The notes below the pieces were generated by a model that was not told the origin of the DNA, made no database searches, and saw only the letters and a list, made by a program, of their open reading frames with translations. Positions 9,377 to 17,271 of a stretch of DNA of 64,000 nt are shown piece by piece. The position numbers and the translations under genes were made by a program. Source of the DNA: Roseiarcus fermentans (GTDB lineage Bacteria > Pseudomonadota > Alphaproteobacteria > Rhizobiales > Beijerinckiaceae); assembly GCF_003315135.1 (NCBI RefSeq), contig NZ_QNRK01000013.1, positions 100,640-164,639 of the forward strand, written 5' to 3'. Position 1 is the stretch's first letter. Each line of letters starts with the position of its first letter.

Positions 9377-9828
9377 TGGCGACGCCGCCCCGGAAGATCG
9401 GCGAAGGCCTCTACCAGCCGCTGGCCGAGATCAACGTGACGCCGCTCGTCGACGTGATGCTGGTGCTCCTGATCATCTTCATGGTGACCGCGCCGATGCT
9501 GGCGGCCGGGATCAAGGTCAACCTGCCGGCGGCCAGGACCGCTCGGCCGCTCGACGCCAGGGACCCGGTGATCGTCGCCGTGACCAGGGACGGCGCCGTA
9601 TCGGTCGGCAAGGACGCCGTATCGCGCGACGGGCTCGTCGCCGCGGTCGAGGCGCGGCTCGCCGATTCGAACGGCGTCGTGCAACTGCGCGGCGACCGGG
9701 AGGCGGCCTATGGCGACGTCCTGTCGGTGATGGACGACCTCGCCGCGGCGGGACTGAACCACATCGCGATCGTCGCGAACGGGCGGCGCGCCGCTCCGCC
9801 TCCGGCGGACCCGGCGACCCGCCGATGA
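9376..9828 (+). CDS. exbD: ExbD-like TonB-energising protein
   Basis: A 150-residue protein with one N-terminal membrane helix (about residues 22-43) preceded by the family motif [17 protein letters not shown]; the Asp in PLVDV is the proton-carrying residue. A periplasmic ExbD/TolR domain follows to the end ([20 protein letters not shown]). It overlaps exbB at its start and tonB at its stop (both ATGA junctions). A GTG three bases upstream could also start it. Confidence 0.92.
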   Translation: MATPPRKIGEGLYQPLAEINVTPLVDVMLVLLIIFMVTAPMLAAGIKVNLPAARTARPLDARDPVIVAVTRDGAVSVGKDAVSRDGLVAAVEARLADSNGVVQLRGDREAAYGDVLSVMDDLAAAGLNHIAIVANGRRAAPPPADPATRR

Positions 9829-10676
9829 CCGATCTTGCGCTCGGCGGGCGCGCGTTCGAGCCGCCGGCGTTTCAGCCGTCATGGCTGCGGCCGGCGATCG
9901 TCGCCGTGATCGTCGCGCTGCACGCCGCCGCGCTCTCGACCCTGCCCTATCTCGCGCAAAAGCCGCCGGAACGGCCGAAGGACGTGATGCTCGACGTCGA
10001 GCCCGCGCCGCCTGCGCTGGACGCCCAGCCGCAGGCGGCGGCGCCGGAAGCCGTCTCGGAGCCGCCGCCGCCTCAGGACGTCGCGCCGCCGCCGGTGGAA
10101 CGGCCGCCGGTTGCGGTCGCGCCGCCGGCCGAGCCTGCGCCGGCGCCGCCGGCGGCCGAGACGCCGCCTGCTCGCGCGCCGGCGGAGGCCGCGCCGGCCG
10201 CGCCCGCCGCGGCTGAGCTTCAGCCGGCGAAGCCGCCGCCGCGCGTTCAGCGGCAAAGGGCCGTCGAGCCCAGGCCCGAACAGGCGAAGCCCCAGCCCCT
10301 CCGAACGAAACGCGTCGAGGCGCCGCCGCAGCCGGAGCGGGCGACGAAGGCGGAGGCGCCGGCGGCCGCGAGCGCGCGTCCGGCGGCGCCGGCGAGCGCC
10401 GCCTCGCAGGCGGCCTATGTCTCGGCCATGGCGGCGGCGATCCGCAGCCGCCTCTTCTATCCGCCGGCGGCGCGGGGACGCGGCGCCAGGGGCGTCGTCG
10501 CGGTCACGTTCGCCATCGGCCCGTCGGGCGCCCTCGCCTCGTTGGCGATCACCCGGTCCTCCGGCGACGCCGATCTCGACGCGGCGGCGCGGACGCTGGT
10601 CCAGTCGGCGCATTTCCCGCCGCCGCCCGGCGGCTCGGTCCATGTCTCCACGAGCTTCAACTATGTCCCGCACTGA
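9825..10676 (+). CDS. tonB: TonB energy-transducing protein
   Basis: A 283-residue protein with a membrane anchor at about 24-45 ([17 protein letters not shown]), then a long proline/alanine-rich spacer (about 55-195) able to span the periplasm. It ends in a TonB C-terminal domain (about 200-283) with the conserved [18 protein letters not shown] entry. It transmits energy from ExbBD to the receptor encoded upstream. The end overlaps the start of pqqB by 14 bp, so the TonB system and the PQQ genes look like one transcription unit. Confidence 0.9.
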   Translation: MTDLALGGRAFEPPAFQPSWLRPAIVAVIVALHAAALSTLPYLAQKPPERPKDVMLDVEPAPPALDAQPQAAAPEAVSEPPPPQDVAPPPVERPPVAVAPPAEPAPAPPAAETPPARAPAEAAPAAPAAAELQPAKPPPRVQRQRAVEPRPEQAKPQPLRTKRVEAPPQPERATKAEAPAAASARPAAPASAASQAAYVSAMAAAIRSRLFYPPAARGRGARGVVAVTFAIGPSGALASLAITRSSGDADLDAAARTLVQSAHFPPPPGGSVHVSTSFNYVPH

Positions 10677-11586
10677 CCTCTCGCGCCTGCGGGCGCTCGT
10701 CCTCGGCTCGGGCGGCGGCGGCGGCGTCCCCCAATGGAACTGCGCCTGCCGAGTCTGCCGCCTCGCCTGGGACGGCGACCCGCGGGTGAAGCCGCGCACC
10801 CAGTCGAGCCTCGCGGTCAGCGCCGACGGCGAGCGCTGGCTGCTGCTCAACGCCTCGATCGACCTGCGCCAGCAGATCCTCGCGACGCCCGCGATGCAGC
10901 CGAAAGGCCGGGGCCGGCAGTCGCCGATCGCCGCCGTGCTGCTCACCAACACCGACGTCGATCACGCCGCCGGACTGCTCGCCTTGCGCGAGCGCCAGCC
11001 GTTCACGATCTGGGGCACGCGCGCGACGCTCGACACGATCGGCGCGAACCGGATCTTCGACGTCGTCGGTCCCGACATCGTCGCGCGCCGCGCCGTCCGC
11101 CTCGGCGAACCGTTCGAGCCGCTGCCGGGCCTCGCCGTCGAACTCTTCCCGGTGCCGGGAAAGGTTCCGCTCTGGCTCGAGGAGGGCGACGTCGAGACCG
11201 ACGCCATCGGCGAAGGCACGGTCGGCGTTGCGGTCGAGGCCGGCGGGCGCAGGCTCGTGTATGCGCCGGGATGCGCCCGCGTCACCGACGCCCTGCACGA
11301 GCGCATTGCGAGCGCGCACGCGCTGTTGTTCGACGGCACCCTGTTCACCGACGACGAGATGATCGCGAGCGGCCTCGGCGAGAAGACGGGCCGCCGCATG
11401 GGCCACAGCCCCGTGTCCGGGCCGGGCGGAACGCTCGACGCGCTGGCGCGGCACGCCGACGTCCGCCGCATCCTCATCCACATCAACAATTCCAACCCGA
11501 TCCTGATCGAAGGGTCGCCCGAAGAGACAACGATCAAGGCGGCCGGCTGGGAAGTCGCCTACGACGGAATGGAGGTTACCCCATGA
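10663..11586 (+). CDS. pqqB: PqqB, PQQ biosynthesis metallo-hydrolase fold protein
   Basis: A 307-residue member of the metallo-beta-lactamase fold. The N-terminal GSGGGGGVPQWNCACRVC, with its Cys-rich zinc site, is diagnostic of PqqB. TNTDVDHAAGLL carries the Asp/His ligands that replace the usual HxHxDH motif, and INNSNPIL lies near the end. PqqB hydroxylates a tyrosine-derived intermediate during PQQ formation. The ATG lies inside the end of tonB, and the stop overlaps the pqqC start as ATGA. Confidence 0.96.
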   Translation: MSRTDLSRLRALVLGSGGGGGVPQWNCACRVCRLAWDGDPRVKPRTQSSLAVSADGERWLLLNASIDLRQQILATPAMQPKGRGRQSPIAAVLLTNTDVDHAAGLLALRERQPFTIWGTRATLDTIGANRIFDVVGPDIVARRAVRLGEPFEPLPGLAVELFPVPGKVPLWLEEGDVETDAIGEGTVGVAVEAGGRRLVYAPGCARVTDALHERIASAHALLFDGTLFTDDEMIASGLGEKTGRRMGHSPVSGPGGTLDALARHADVRRILIHINNSNPILIEGSPEETTIKAAGWEVAYDGMEVTP

Positions 11587-12323
11587 ACAGGCCTATCGCG
11601 TCCGAACCGCTGAGCCCCGAGGCGCTGGAGGCGGCGCTGCGCGCGGTCGGCCCCGAGCGCTATCACGACCTTCACCCGTTCCACGACCTCCTGCACGGCG
11701 GCAAGCTGACCAAGGGGCAGGTGCAGGCCTGGGCGTTGAATCGCTACGTCTACCAGGCGGCGATCCCGCGCAAGGACGCGTCTCTCATGGGTCGTTGCGA
11801 CGACCGGGAGCTGCGCCGCGAATGGCTGCATCGCATCACCGACCACGACGGGTTCGGCGAGGACAAGGGCGGCGTCGAGCGCTGGCTGATCCTCACCGAC
11901 GGACTCGGGCTCGACCGCGACTATGTCGTCAGCCAGGAGGGCGCGTTGCCGGCGACCAAATTCGCCGTCGAGGCCTACGTCCATTTCGTGCGCGAGAAGC
12001 CGCTGCTGGAGGCGGTCGCATCGAGTCTGACGGAATTGTTCGCCCCGTCGATTCACCGCCAGCGGATCGCCGGCATGCTGGCGAATTACGACTTCATCGA
12101 CGAGCGGGTGGTCGCCTATTTCCGGCGGCGGCTCGACCAGGCGCCGAAGGACGCGGACTTCGCGCTCGACTACGTCAAGCGCAACGCCCGCACGGTCGCC
12201 GAGCAGAAGGGCGCGCTCGCCGCGCTGACCTTCAAGACCGAGGTGCTGTGGGCGCAACTCGACGCGCTGCATCACGCCTATGTGTGCGGGGCGATCCCGC
12301 CCGGCGCATTCCGGCCGGAGTGA
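11583..12323 (+). CDS. pqqC: PqqC, PQQ synthase
   Basis: A 246-residue cofactorless oxidase of the TenA/PqqC fold, catalysing the last ring closure and oxidation that gives PQQ. Recognisable segments are YHDLHPFHDLLHGG, WALNRYVYQAAIPRKDASL, RITDHDG and YDFIDERVVAYFRRRL. Length is normal for the family. It is coupled to pqqB by an ATGA overlap, with 4 bp between its stop and the pqqD start. Confidence 0.97.
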   Translation: MNRPIASEPLSPEALEAALRAVGPERYHDLHPFHDLLHGGKLTKGQVQAWALNRYVYQAAIPRKDASLMGRCDDRELRREWLHRITDHDGFGEDKGGVERWLILTDGLGLDRDYVVSQEGALPATKFAVEAYVHFVREKPLLEAVASSLTELFAPSIHRQRIAGMLANYDFIDERVVAYFRRRLDQAPKDADFALDYVKRNARTVAEQKGALAALTFKTEVLWAQLDALHHAYVCGAIPPGAFRPE

Positions 12324-12327
12324 CACG

Positions 12328-12597
12328 ATGGAGACGTCAGCCAAGCCGCGGCTGCCGCGCGGCGTCAAACTTCGCCACGACGATGTCCGCCAGCGCTGGA
12401 CGCTCTTGGCGCCGGAGCGGATCTTCGAGGTCGACGGCACGGCCGCGGCGGTGCTGCAGCTCTGCGACGGCGAGCGCGATCTCGGGCGGATCGTCGCCGA
12501 GCTCGCAGCCCGCTACAATGCCCCGCCGGCCATGATCGAGAAGGACGTGGTCGCGATGCTCGGCGATCTCGAGGCCAAGAGGGTGCTGGACCTATGA
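12328..12597 (+). CDS. pqqD: PqqD, peptide chaperone for PqqA
   Basis: An 89-residue RiPP recognition protein. [20 protein letters not shown] followed by [15 protein letters not shown] is the typical winged-helix PqqD sequence. It binds PqqA and presents it to PqqE. The first in-frame start would lie inside pqqC, and the ATG at 12328 gives the normal length. Its last codons form the first of three near-identical 20-bp units that run into pqqE. Confidence 0.95.
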   Translation: METSAKPRLPRGVKLRHDDVRQRWTLLAPERIFEVDGTAAAVLQLCDGERDLGRIVAELAARYNAPPAMIEKDVVAMLGDLEAKRVLDL

Positions 12598-12640
12598 CGC
12601 AGGTGCTGGAGCCATGAAGAAGGGCGCTGGAAGCATGACC
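12583..12640 (+). repeat. Three tandem ~20-bp units at the pqqD-pqqE junction
   Basis: Three successive near-repeats read GTGCTGGACCTATGACG, GTGCTGGAGCCATGAAG and GCGCTGGAAGCATGACC, about 20 bp apart. The first ATG (12594) opens a seven-codon frame, MTQVLEP, whose stop overlaps the second ATG (12614); the third ATG (12635) is in frame with pqqE. The unit probably arose by local slippage and multiplied the start region of pqqE. Confidence 0.6.
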
Positions 12641-13735
12641 GCGCTTGCGCCGCCGATCGGCGTCCTCGTCGAGCTGACTCATCGCTGCCCGCTCGGCTGC
12701 CCGCACTGCTCGAATCCGCTCAAGCTCGAACCCCCGGCCGCGGAGCTCGACACGGAGACGTGGAAGCGCGTGTTCGAGGAGGCGGCGGCGCTCGGCGCGC
12801 TGCACGTGCACCTGTCGGGCGGCGAGCCGACCGCGCGGCGCGACATCGTGGCGTTGACGCGCCACGCCGCGCAATGCGGGCTGTACACCAATCTCATCAC
12901 CTCCGGGATCGGGGTCGGCGAGAGACTGTGGGGCGGGCTGGTCGAGGCGGGCCTCGATCACGCGCAGCTTTCGTTCCAGGGCGCCGACGAGGGGACCAAT
13001 GACCGCCTCGGCCATTACGACGGCGCGTGGGCGAAGAAGCGCGCCTTCGCGGCGATGGTGACGACGGCCGGCGTGCCGCTGACGGTCAACGCGGTCGTGA
13101 GCCGTCCCAATCTGCATCAGGTCAGCGCCTTCATCGACCTCGCGCTCGAGCTCGGCGCCCGGCGCCTCGAAGTGGCGCACACGCAATATTACGGCTGGGC
13201 GCTCGCCAACCGCGCCGCGCTGATGCCGGCGCTGAAGGAGACCGAAGAGGCGATCCGGCTGGTCGAGGCGGCGCGGCCGAAGCTCGCCGGCCGGCTGGTC
13301 ATCGACATGGTCGTGCCCGACTATTACGCGCGCTACCCCAAGCCCTGCGCGGGCGGATGGGGGCGGCTCGCGATCAACGTCTCGCCGTCCGGCAAGGCGA
13401 TGCCCTGCCATGCCGCCGAAACGATCCCGGGCCTCGAATTCTGGAATGTGCGCGACCGCTCGCTCGCCGAGATCTGGGCCGACAGCCCGGCCTTCAACGC
13501 CTTTCGCGGGACGGACTGGATGCGCGAGCCGTGCCGGACCTGCGACCGGAAGGAGATCGACTTCGGCGGCTGCCGCTGCCAGGCGCTGGCGCTCGCCGGC
13601 GACGCCGCCGCCACCGACCCGGCCTGCTCGAAGTCGCCCCTTCACGCGCGCATCGGGCGGACGGCGGCGGCCGAGGCGGAAGCCGGCTCCGAGGCGATCC
13701 GCTGGCGCTCGTACAAGGCGGCGCTCGAGGGCTGA
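12614..13735 (+). CDS. pqqE: PqqE, radical SAM PqqA cross-linking enzyme
   Basis: A 373-residue radical SAM protein. The cluster motif CPLGCPHC gives C25, C29 and C32. A SPASM domain fills the C-terminal third, with many cysteines ([19 protein letters not shown] and ACSKSPLH). It joins Glu and Tyr side chains of PqqA in the first committed step to PQQ. Two starts are possible, 12614 and an ATG seven codons later at 12635 ([10 protein letters not shown], closer to homologues). Both lie in a three-unit tandem repeat in which each unit ends in ATG. Confidence 0.96.
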   Translation: MKKGAGSMTALAPPIGVLVELTHRCPLGCPHCSNPLKLEPPAAELDTETWKRVFEEAAALGALHVHLSGGEPTARRDIVALTRHAAQCGLYTNLITSGIGVGERLWGGLVEAGLDHAQLSFQGADEGTNDRLGHYDGAWAKKRAFAAMVTTAGVPLTVNAVVSRPNLHQVSAFIDLALELGARRLEVAHTQYYGWALANRAALMPALKETEEAIRLVEAARPKLAGRLVIDMVVPDYYARYPKPCAGGWGRLAINVSPSGKAMPCHAAETIPGLEFWNVRDRSLAEIWADSPAFNAFRGTDWMREPCRTCDRKEIDFGGCRCQALALAGDAAATDPACSKSPLHARIGRTAAAEAEAGSEAIRWRSYKAALEG

Positions 13736-13919
13736 GGCGGCGCCGAACGCATCGGCGCTTGCGCGCGTCGGGGCCGAGTCCGGCGCACGCCGCGACGACC
13801 GTTCGGCGCCCTTCTGCGCGGCGCGCCCGCGCTGATTCAACCGTCCTGATGTCAACGCGTTCCGGGGGCATTCGCGAACAGAGGAACAGAGGTAACTCCC
13901 AAGGCGGGGGGAAGAACGC

Positions 13920-14103
13920 CGTCATCGCGAGCGACCCCCGGGCCGAAGAGCCCGGGGGGAAGCGATCCAGGGCCGCTGGGCCGCTGTTGCGCCCTCTGAT
14001 CGTCCCGCCGCCCTTCGTCGCGAGCAGAAGACGGAGCAATTTTTTCCGCAGTCAGCAACCGGCGGCATGGGTTGCTTCGTCGCTTTGCTCCTCGCAATGA
14101 CGG
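13920..14103. repeat. Palindromic intergenic element between pqqE and pqqA
   Basis: The ends are inverted repeats: CGTCATCGCGAGCGA on the left and TCCTCGCAATGACG on the right. Inside lies a perfect 9-bp stem, CCCCCGGGC/GCCCGGGGG (13935-13958). Elements starting CGTCATTGCGAG are a common dispersed family in alphaproteobacteria. The rest of the 13736-14258 gap holds no gene before pqqA; at 13892-13903 the 12-mer GTAACTCCCAAG also occurs at the end of the insertion sequence at the right edge of the window. Confidence 0.7.
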
Positions 14104-14182
14104 GGCGGGCCGTTACCGAGCAGAGTCCGGGCGCGAAGTCGCGCCGGCCGCGGTATGTACCTTCGGACAGGTGACGACCAGA

Positions 14183-14194
14183 AACAGCGCTGTT
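14183..14194. promoter_or_regulatory. Perfect 12-bp palindrome upstream of pqqA
   Basis: AACAGCGCTGTT is a perfect palindrome 64 bases before the pqqA start and just before the hairpin described next. It could be an operator for a dimeric regulator of pqqA, or chance; nothing else supports it. Confidence 0.3.
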
Positions 14195-14209
14195 AGGTTC
14201 TTTCGCGTG

Positions 14210-14231
14210 AAGGGGGTCTAACACCCTTTTT
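14210..14231 (+). terminator. Terminator-like hairpin in the pqqA leader
   Basis: AAGGGGGT, a three-base loop and ACACCCTT form an 8-bp stem with one mismatch, followed by a run of Ts ending at 14231. It sits about 28 bases before pqqA on the same strand. It could end an upstream transcript or act as an attenuator for pqqA. Confidence 0.45.
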
Positions 14232-14258
14232 GGAAACGCGCCCCCAAGGAGAGAGCCC

Positions 14259-14336
14259 ATGAGCTGGACCACCCCGGTTGTCGTCGAAATCTGCGCCGGT
14301 CTCGAAGTGACCGCCTACGTCAGCGCCGAGATGTAA
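14259..14336 (+). CDS. pqqA: PqqA, PQQ precursor peptide
   Basis: A 25-residue peptide, MSWTTPVVVEICAGLEVTAY followed by VSAEM. The two residues that are cross-linked and become PQQ are E16 and Y20 in the E-x3-Y motif EVTAY. The site AAGGAGAG lies just upstream of the ATG. In most clusters pqqA leads pqqB-E; here it lies 523 bp downstream of pqqE behind a repeat element and its own leader, so it is probably expressed separately and more strongly. Confidence 0.97.
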   Translation: MSWTTPVVVEICAGLEVTAYVSAEM

Positions 14337-14511
14337 GCCGCGGTTTCGCCGACCGCGAACGACCGCCGCTCTTTCGCCGCGCTGACTGGTCTGCCGTCCG
14401 CGCGGCGCTCGAAGGAGCGTTGTCAAGAGACGCGGGAGCGTCGCTTGCGCGGCGCCGGCCTCTCGGGCTCGGCGCCGCACGCGTCTCAAGAACCCCGATG
14501 ACCCCTGCCGG

Positions 14512-14844
14512 TCATTTTCTGCAGTCGGTGAGATCCTTGTCCTCGATCACGAACGCCTTGCCGGCTTCGATCCGTACGGTCCTGGCCATGCAGGTTCGCC
14601 CGTCGGCGAGCTTCAGTCGGGCGACATACACGCCGCTGGCGACCCCCTCGACCTTGACCCGCTCGTCGTGGTCGACGGCCTTGTCGGGGTCGTTGAGGCA
14701 CTGGTTCGGCCCGAAGACGAGGGTGGCCGCCGGCGCGAGCTCCAGCGACGTCACGGTCGCCGACGTCAGATTCCAGAAGCGGGTATCCTTGGCCATTGCG
14801 GGCTGCGCGAGCGCGGCGATGGCGAGAGCAATCTCGAGGCGCAT
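14512..14844 (-). CDS. Small secreted protein of the methanol/PQQ cluster
   Basis: A 110-residue protein with a signal peptide (about 1-18, ending AMA-KDT). The mature part reads FWNLTSATVTSLELAPA, with GPNQCLNDPD, VDHDER and a late Cys (DLTDCRK). Cysteines at GPNQC, GRTC and TDC could form disulfides in the periplasm. The acidic DPDKAVDHDER stretch could bind a cation, but that is a guess. A small exported protein also belongs to the lanthanide-uptake (lut) cluster of Methylorubrum; equivalence is not shown. It faces away from the ABC genes and its start overlaps the longest reading of the next gene. Confidence 0.75.
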   Translation of the reverse strand: MRLEIALAIAALAQPAMAKDTRFWNLTSATVTSLELAPAATLVFGPNQCLNDPDKAVDHDERVKVEGVASGVYVARLKLADGRTCMARTVRIEAGKAFVIEDKDLTDCRK

Positions 14845-16132
14845 CCGGCTGTCCTTGTCCTTTCCGTCCGCCGATCATGGCGGCGGGCGCCGGCGCGCGC
14901 AACCCGCGCCATCCCCTCGTCCTGCGGGACGACCGCTTGGCGAGCGCCTCGGGTTCGCGGCCGCGCTCGTCCTCGCCGCGCTGCTCGGGATCGCGCCCGC
15001 CGCCCACGCCGATCCGCTCGCCGTCAGGGTCGGCGTGCTCCGGCAAACCCATTCGCGCGACACGATCTCGATCCTCGACATCCCCGCCGCCGACGATTTC
15101 GTCGCCGGGGCGAAGCTCGCAATGGCCGACGACAACACGACCGGGAGATTCCTCGACCAGTCGTTCGCGATCGAAGACGTGAAGCTTGCTCCAGGCGACG
15201 ACGCGGCCGCGGCGGCGAAAACGCTTCTCGACTCCGGGATCGGCTTTCTGATCGCCGATCTGCCGGCGGACGCGCTCCTGAAGGTTGCCGACCTCGCCCG
15301 CGCAGGCCGCGCCCTGGTGTTCAACGCCGGCGCGCCGGACGAGCGGCTGCGCGAGGAGGACTGCCGCGCCAACCTCGTCCACGTCGCGCCGTCGCGGGCC
15401 CAGCTCGCCGACGCCCTCGCCCAATACCTGATCTGGAAACAATGGCCGAAATGGCTGCTCGTCGTCGGCTCCCATCCCGAGGACGTCGCGCTCGGCGAGG
15501 CTTACGAGCGGGCGGCGCGGAAGTTCGGCGCGAAGATCGTCGAGAAGCGGACCTACGCCGACGCCGGCGGCGGACGGCGCTCGGATTCGGGCGTCGTGCA
15601 GACCCAGCGCCAGATGCCCGTGTTCACCCAGAAGGCCCCCAATTACGACGTGCTGGTCGCCGCCGACGAGAACCAGGTGTTCGCCGGCTACCTGCCCTAC
15701 CGCACCTGGGACCCGCGCCCGGTCGCGGGCTCCGGCGGTCTCATGCCCACGAGCTGGGACGCCTCGCACGAGCTGTGGGGCGCCGTGCAGTTGCAGAACC
15801 GCTTCGAGCGCATGGCCCATCGCGGCATGAACGCCCGCGACAATCAGGCCTGGGTGGCGATGCGGATGATCGGCGACGCCGTCAACCGGACGAAGTCCGC
15901 CGACCCGCAGGCGGCGCGCGACCTGATGCTGTCGCCCGACTTCGACGTCGCCGACTTCAAGGGCGTGAAGCTGACCCTGAGGCCCTGGAATCTCCAGCTT
16001 CGCCAGCCGATCCTGCTGACCGACGGGCGCGGCACGGTCAGCGTCTCGCCGCAGGAAGGCTTTCTTCATCAGGTGTCGGAGCTCGATACGCTCGGCCTCG
16101 ACCAGCCGGAGACGAAATGCAAGCTCAAGTGA
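14819..16132 (+). CDS. Quinoprotein-associated ABC substrate-binding protein
   Basis: The mature domain (from about DPLAVRVGVL) resembles type I binding proteins found beside PQQ dehydrogenases, with LNDP-like features such as SILDIPAADDFVAGAKLAMA and DNTTGRFL. The YLIWKQWPKWLLVVGSHPED and VAADENQVFAGYLPYRTWDP segments are typical of the PQQ-ABC binding family. The hydrophobic signal (FAAALVLAALLGIAPAAHA) starts 44 residues into this reading. The ATG at 14819 overlaps the divergent gene by 26 bp, so the true start may be a TTG at 14855. With the three genes that follow it forms a conserved set, comparable to lutA-D-E-F, whose substrate may be the metal or PQQ. Confidence 0.8.
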   Translation: MARAISRRIRLSLSFPSADHGGGRRRAQPAPSPRPAGRPLGERLGFAAALVLAALLGIAPAAHADPLAVRVGVLRQTHSRDTISILDIPAADDFVAGAKLAMADDNTTGRFLDQSFAIEDVKLAPGDDAAAAAKTLLDSGIGFLIADLPADALLKVADLARAGRALVFNAGAPDERLREEDCRANLVHVAPSRAQLADALAQYLIWKQWPKWLLVVGSHPEDVALGEAYERAARKFGAKIVEKRTYADAGGGRRSDSGVVQTQRQMPVFTQKAPNYDVLVAADENQVFAGYLPYRTWDPRPVAGSGGLMPTSWDASHELWGAVQLQNRFERMAHRGMNARDNQAWVAMRMIGDAVNRTKSADPQAARDLMLSPDFDVADFKGVKLTLRPWNLQLRQPILLTDGRGTVSVSPQEGFLHQVSELDTLGLDQPETKCKLK

Positions 16133-17271
16133 AGCGCGCGAGACCCCTTCCCCAGCTTGCTGGGGAAGGTGGCCGAAGGCCGGATGGGGTGTGGCCCGCT
16201 GCATTGACCCCAGTCGGACTGCGCGACCGGCGCCCCGAACCTTCGTGGGACCATGCGCTGCTTTCCTCACCCCATCCGGCCTCCGGCCACCTTCCCCGCT
16301 TCGCGGAGAAGGGGAAGCTCGCCCTGCTTGCCCTGGCGCTGGCCGCGACCGGGCCGGCCCTCGCCGGCGCCGCCTACGTCACCAACGAGAAGGGCGATTC
16401 GGTCTCGATCATCGACACCGCGAAGATGCAGACGACGAAGACCGTCGCGATCGGCCAGCGTCCGCGCGGGCTCGCGCTCTCGAAGGACGGCGCCTTCCTG
16501 TTCGTCTGCCTCGGCGACGACGACACGATCGCGATCCTCGACACGAAGTCGCTTCGGATCGTCGGCGCGCTGCCGTCCGGTCCGGACCCGGAGCAGCTTC
16601 GGCTGAGCCCCGACGGCGCGACCCTGTTCGTCGCCAACGAGAACGACGCGCTCCTGACCGCGATCGACGTCGCCTCGCGCAAGGCGATCCGCGAGACGCC
16701 GGTCGGCGTCGAGCCGGAGGGCGTCGCGGTCAGTCCGGACGGCAAGACGGTGGTCGTCACCTCCGAGACGACCAGCATGGCCCATTTCATCGACTGGCCG
16801 GGCGGCGAGTCGGTCGCCAATATCCTCGTCCCCTCGCGTCCGCGCTTCGCCGAATTCAAGCCGGATGGCGCGGAACTCTGGGTGAGCTCGGAAGTGGGCG
16901 GCAAGATCTCGGTGATCGATCCCGTCAGGAAGGCGGTCGTCCAGACGTTCGCCTTCGACGTTCCGGGCCTGCGCAAGGAGGCGATCCAGCCGGTCGGCAT
17001 CCGCTTCACCCGCGACGGCAGGCTCGGCTTCGTCGCGCTCGGGCCGGCGAACCGGGTCGCCGTCGTGGATGGCGCGACCAAGGCGGTGCTCAAGTACATT
17101 CTCGTCGGGCAACGCGTCTGGCACCTCGCGCTGACCCCGGATGACACGCAACTTTACGCCACCAACGGCGTCAGCAACGACGTCACCGTCATCGACGTCG
17201 CCTCGCTGAAGGCGCTGAAGTCGATCCCCGTCGGGTCCTACCCGTGGGGCGTGGCGATCGCCGGGCCATGA
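16117..17271 (+). CDS. Quinoprotein-associated YVTN beta-propeller protein
   Basis: A periplasmic seven-bladed propeller with YVTN-type repeats (AYVTNEKGDSVSIIDTAKMQ, LSPDGATLFVANENDALLTA, VSPDGKTVVVTSE, LTPDDTQLYATNGVSNDVTV). It belongs to the PQQ-dependent-catabolism propeller family. The signal peptide core is KLALLALALAATGPALAGA, but no ATG stands directly before it: the preceding 130 bp are a palindromic repeat. The only in-frame ATG (16117) lies within the end of the upstream gene; GTG codons at 16129 and about 16190 are other options. The stop overlaps the ATPase start (ATGA). Confidence 0.8.
   Translation: MQAQVKRARPLPQLAGEGGRRPDGVWPAALTPVGLRDRRPEPSWDHALLSSPHPASGHLPRFAEKGKLALLALALAATGPALAGAAYVTNEKGDSVSIIDTAKMQTTKTVAIGQRPRGLALSKDGAFLFVCLGDDDTIAILDTKSLRIVGALPSGPDPEQLRLSPDGATLFVANENDALLTAIDVASRKAIRETPVGVEPEGVAVSPDGKTVVVTSETTSMAHFIDWPGGESVANILVPSRPRFAEFKPDGAELWVSSEVGGKISVIDPVRKAVVQTFAFDVPGLRKEAIQPVGIRFTRDGRLGFVALGPANRVAVVDGATKAVLKYILVGQRVWHLALTPDDTQLYATNGVSNDVTVIDVASLKALKSIPVGSYPWGVAIAGP
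16144..16314. repeat. Inverted repeat element over the 5' end of the propeller gene
   Basis: Left arm 16144-16191 begins CCCCTTCCCCAGCTTGCTGG and ends GGCCGGATGGGGTG. Right arm 16268-16314 begins CACCCCATCCGGCCTCCGGC and ends GAGAAGGGGAAG. The arms are near-perfect inverse copies enclosing about 76 bp. This is the widespread alphaproteobacterial type with CACCCCATCCGGC and CTTCCCC ends. The right arm supplies the bases immediately before the signal peptide of the propeller. Confidence 0.8.

Noticed and set aside
10111..10662. Upstream extension of the pqqB frame through tonB
   Set aside because: Arg/Pro-rich shadow of the Pro/Ala spacer of TonB; pqqB homology begins at 10663.
16253..16606. 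ATG-started frame at the 5' end of the propeller gene
   Set aside because: It has the tempting ATG missing from the propeller but is in a different frame and loses all propeller repeats.
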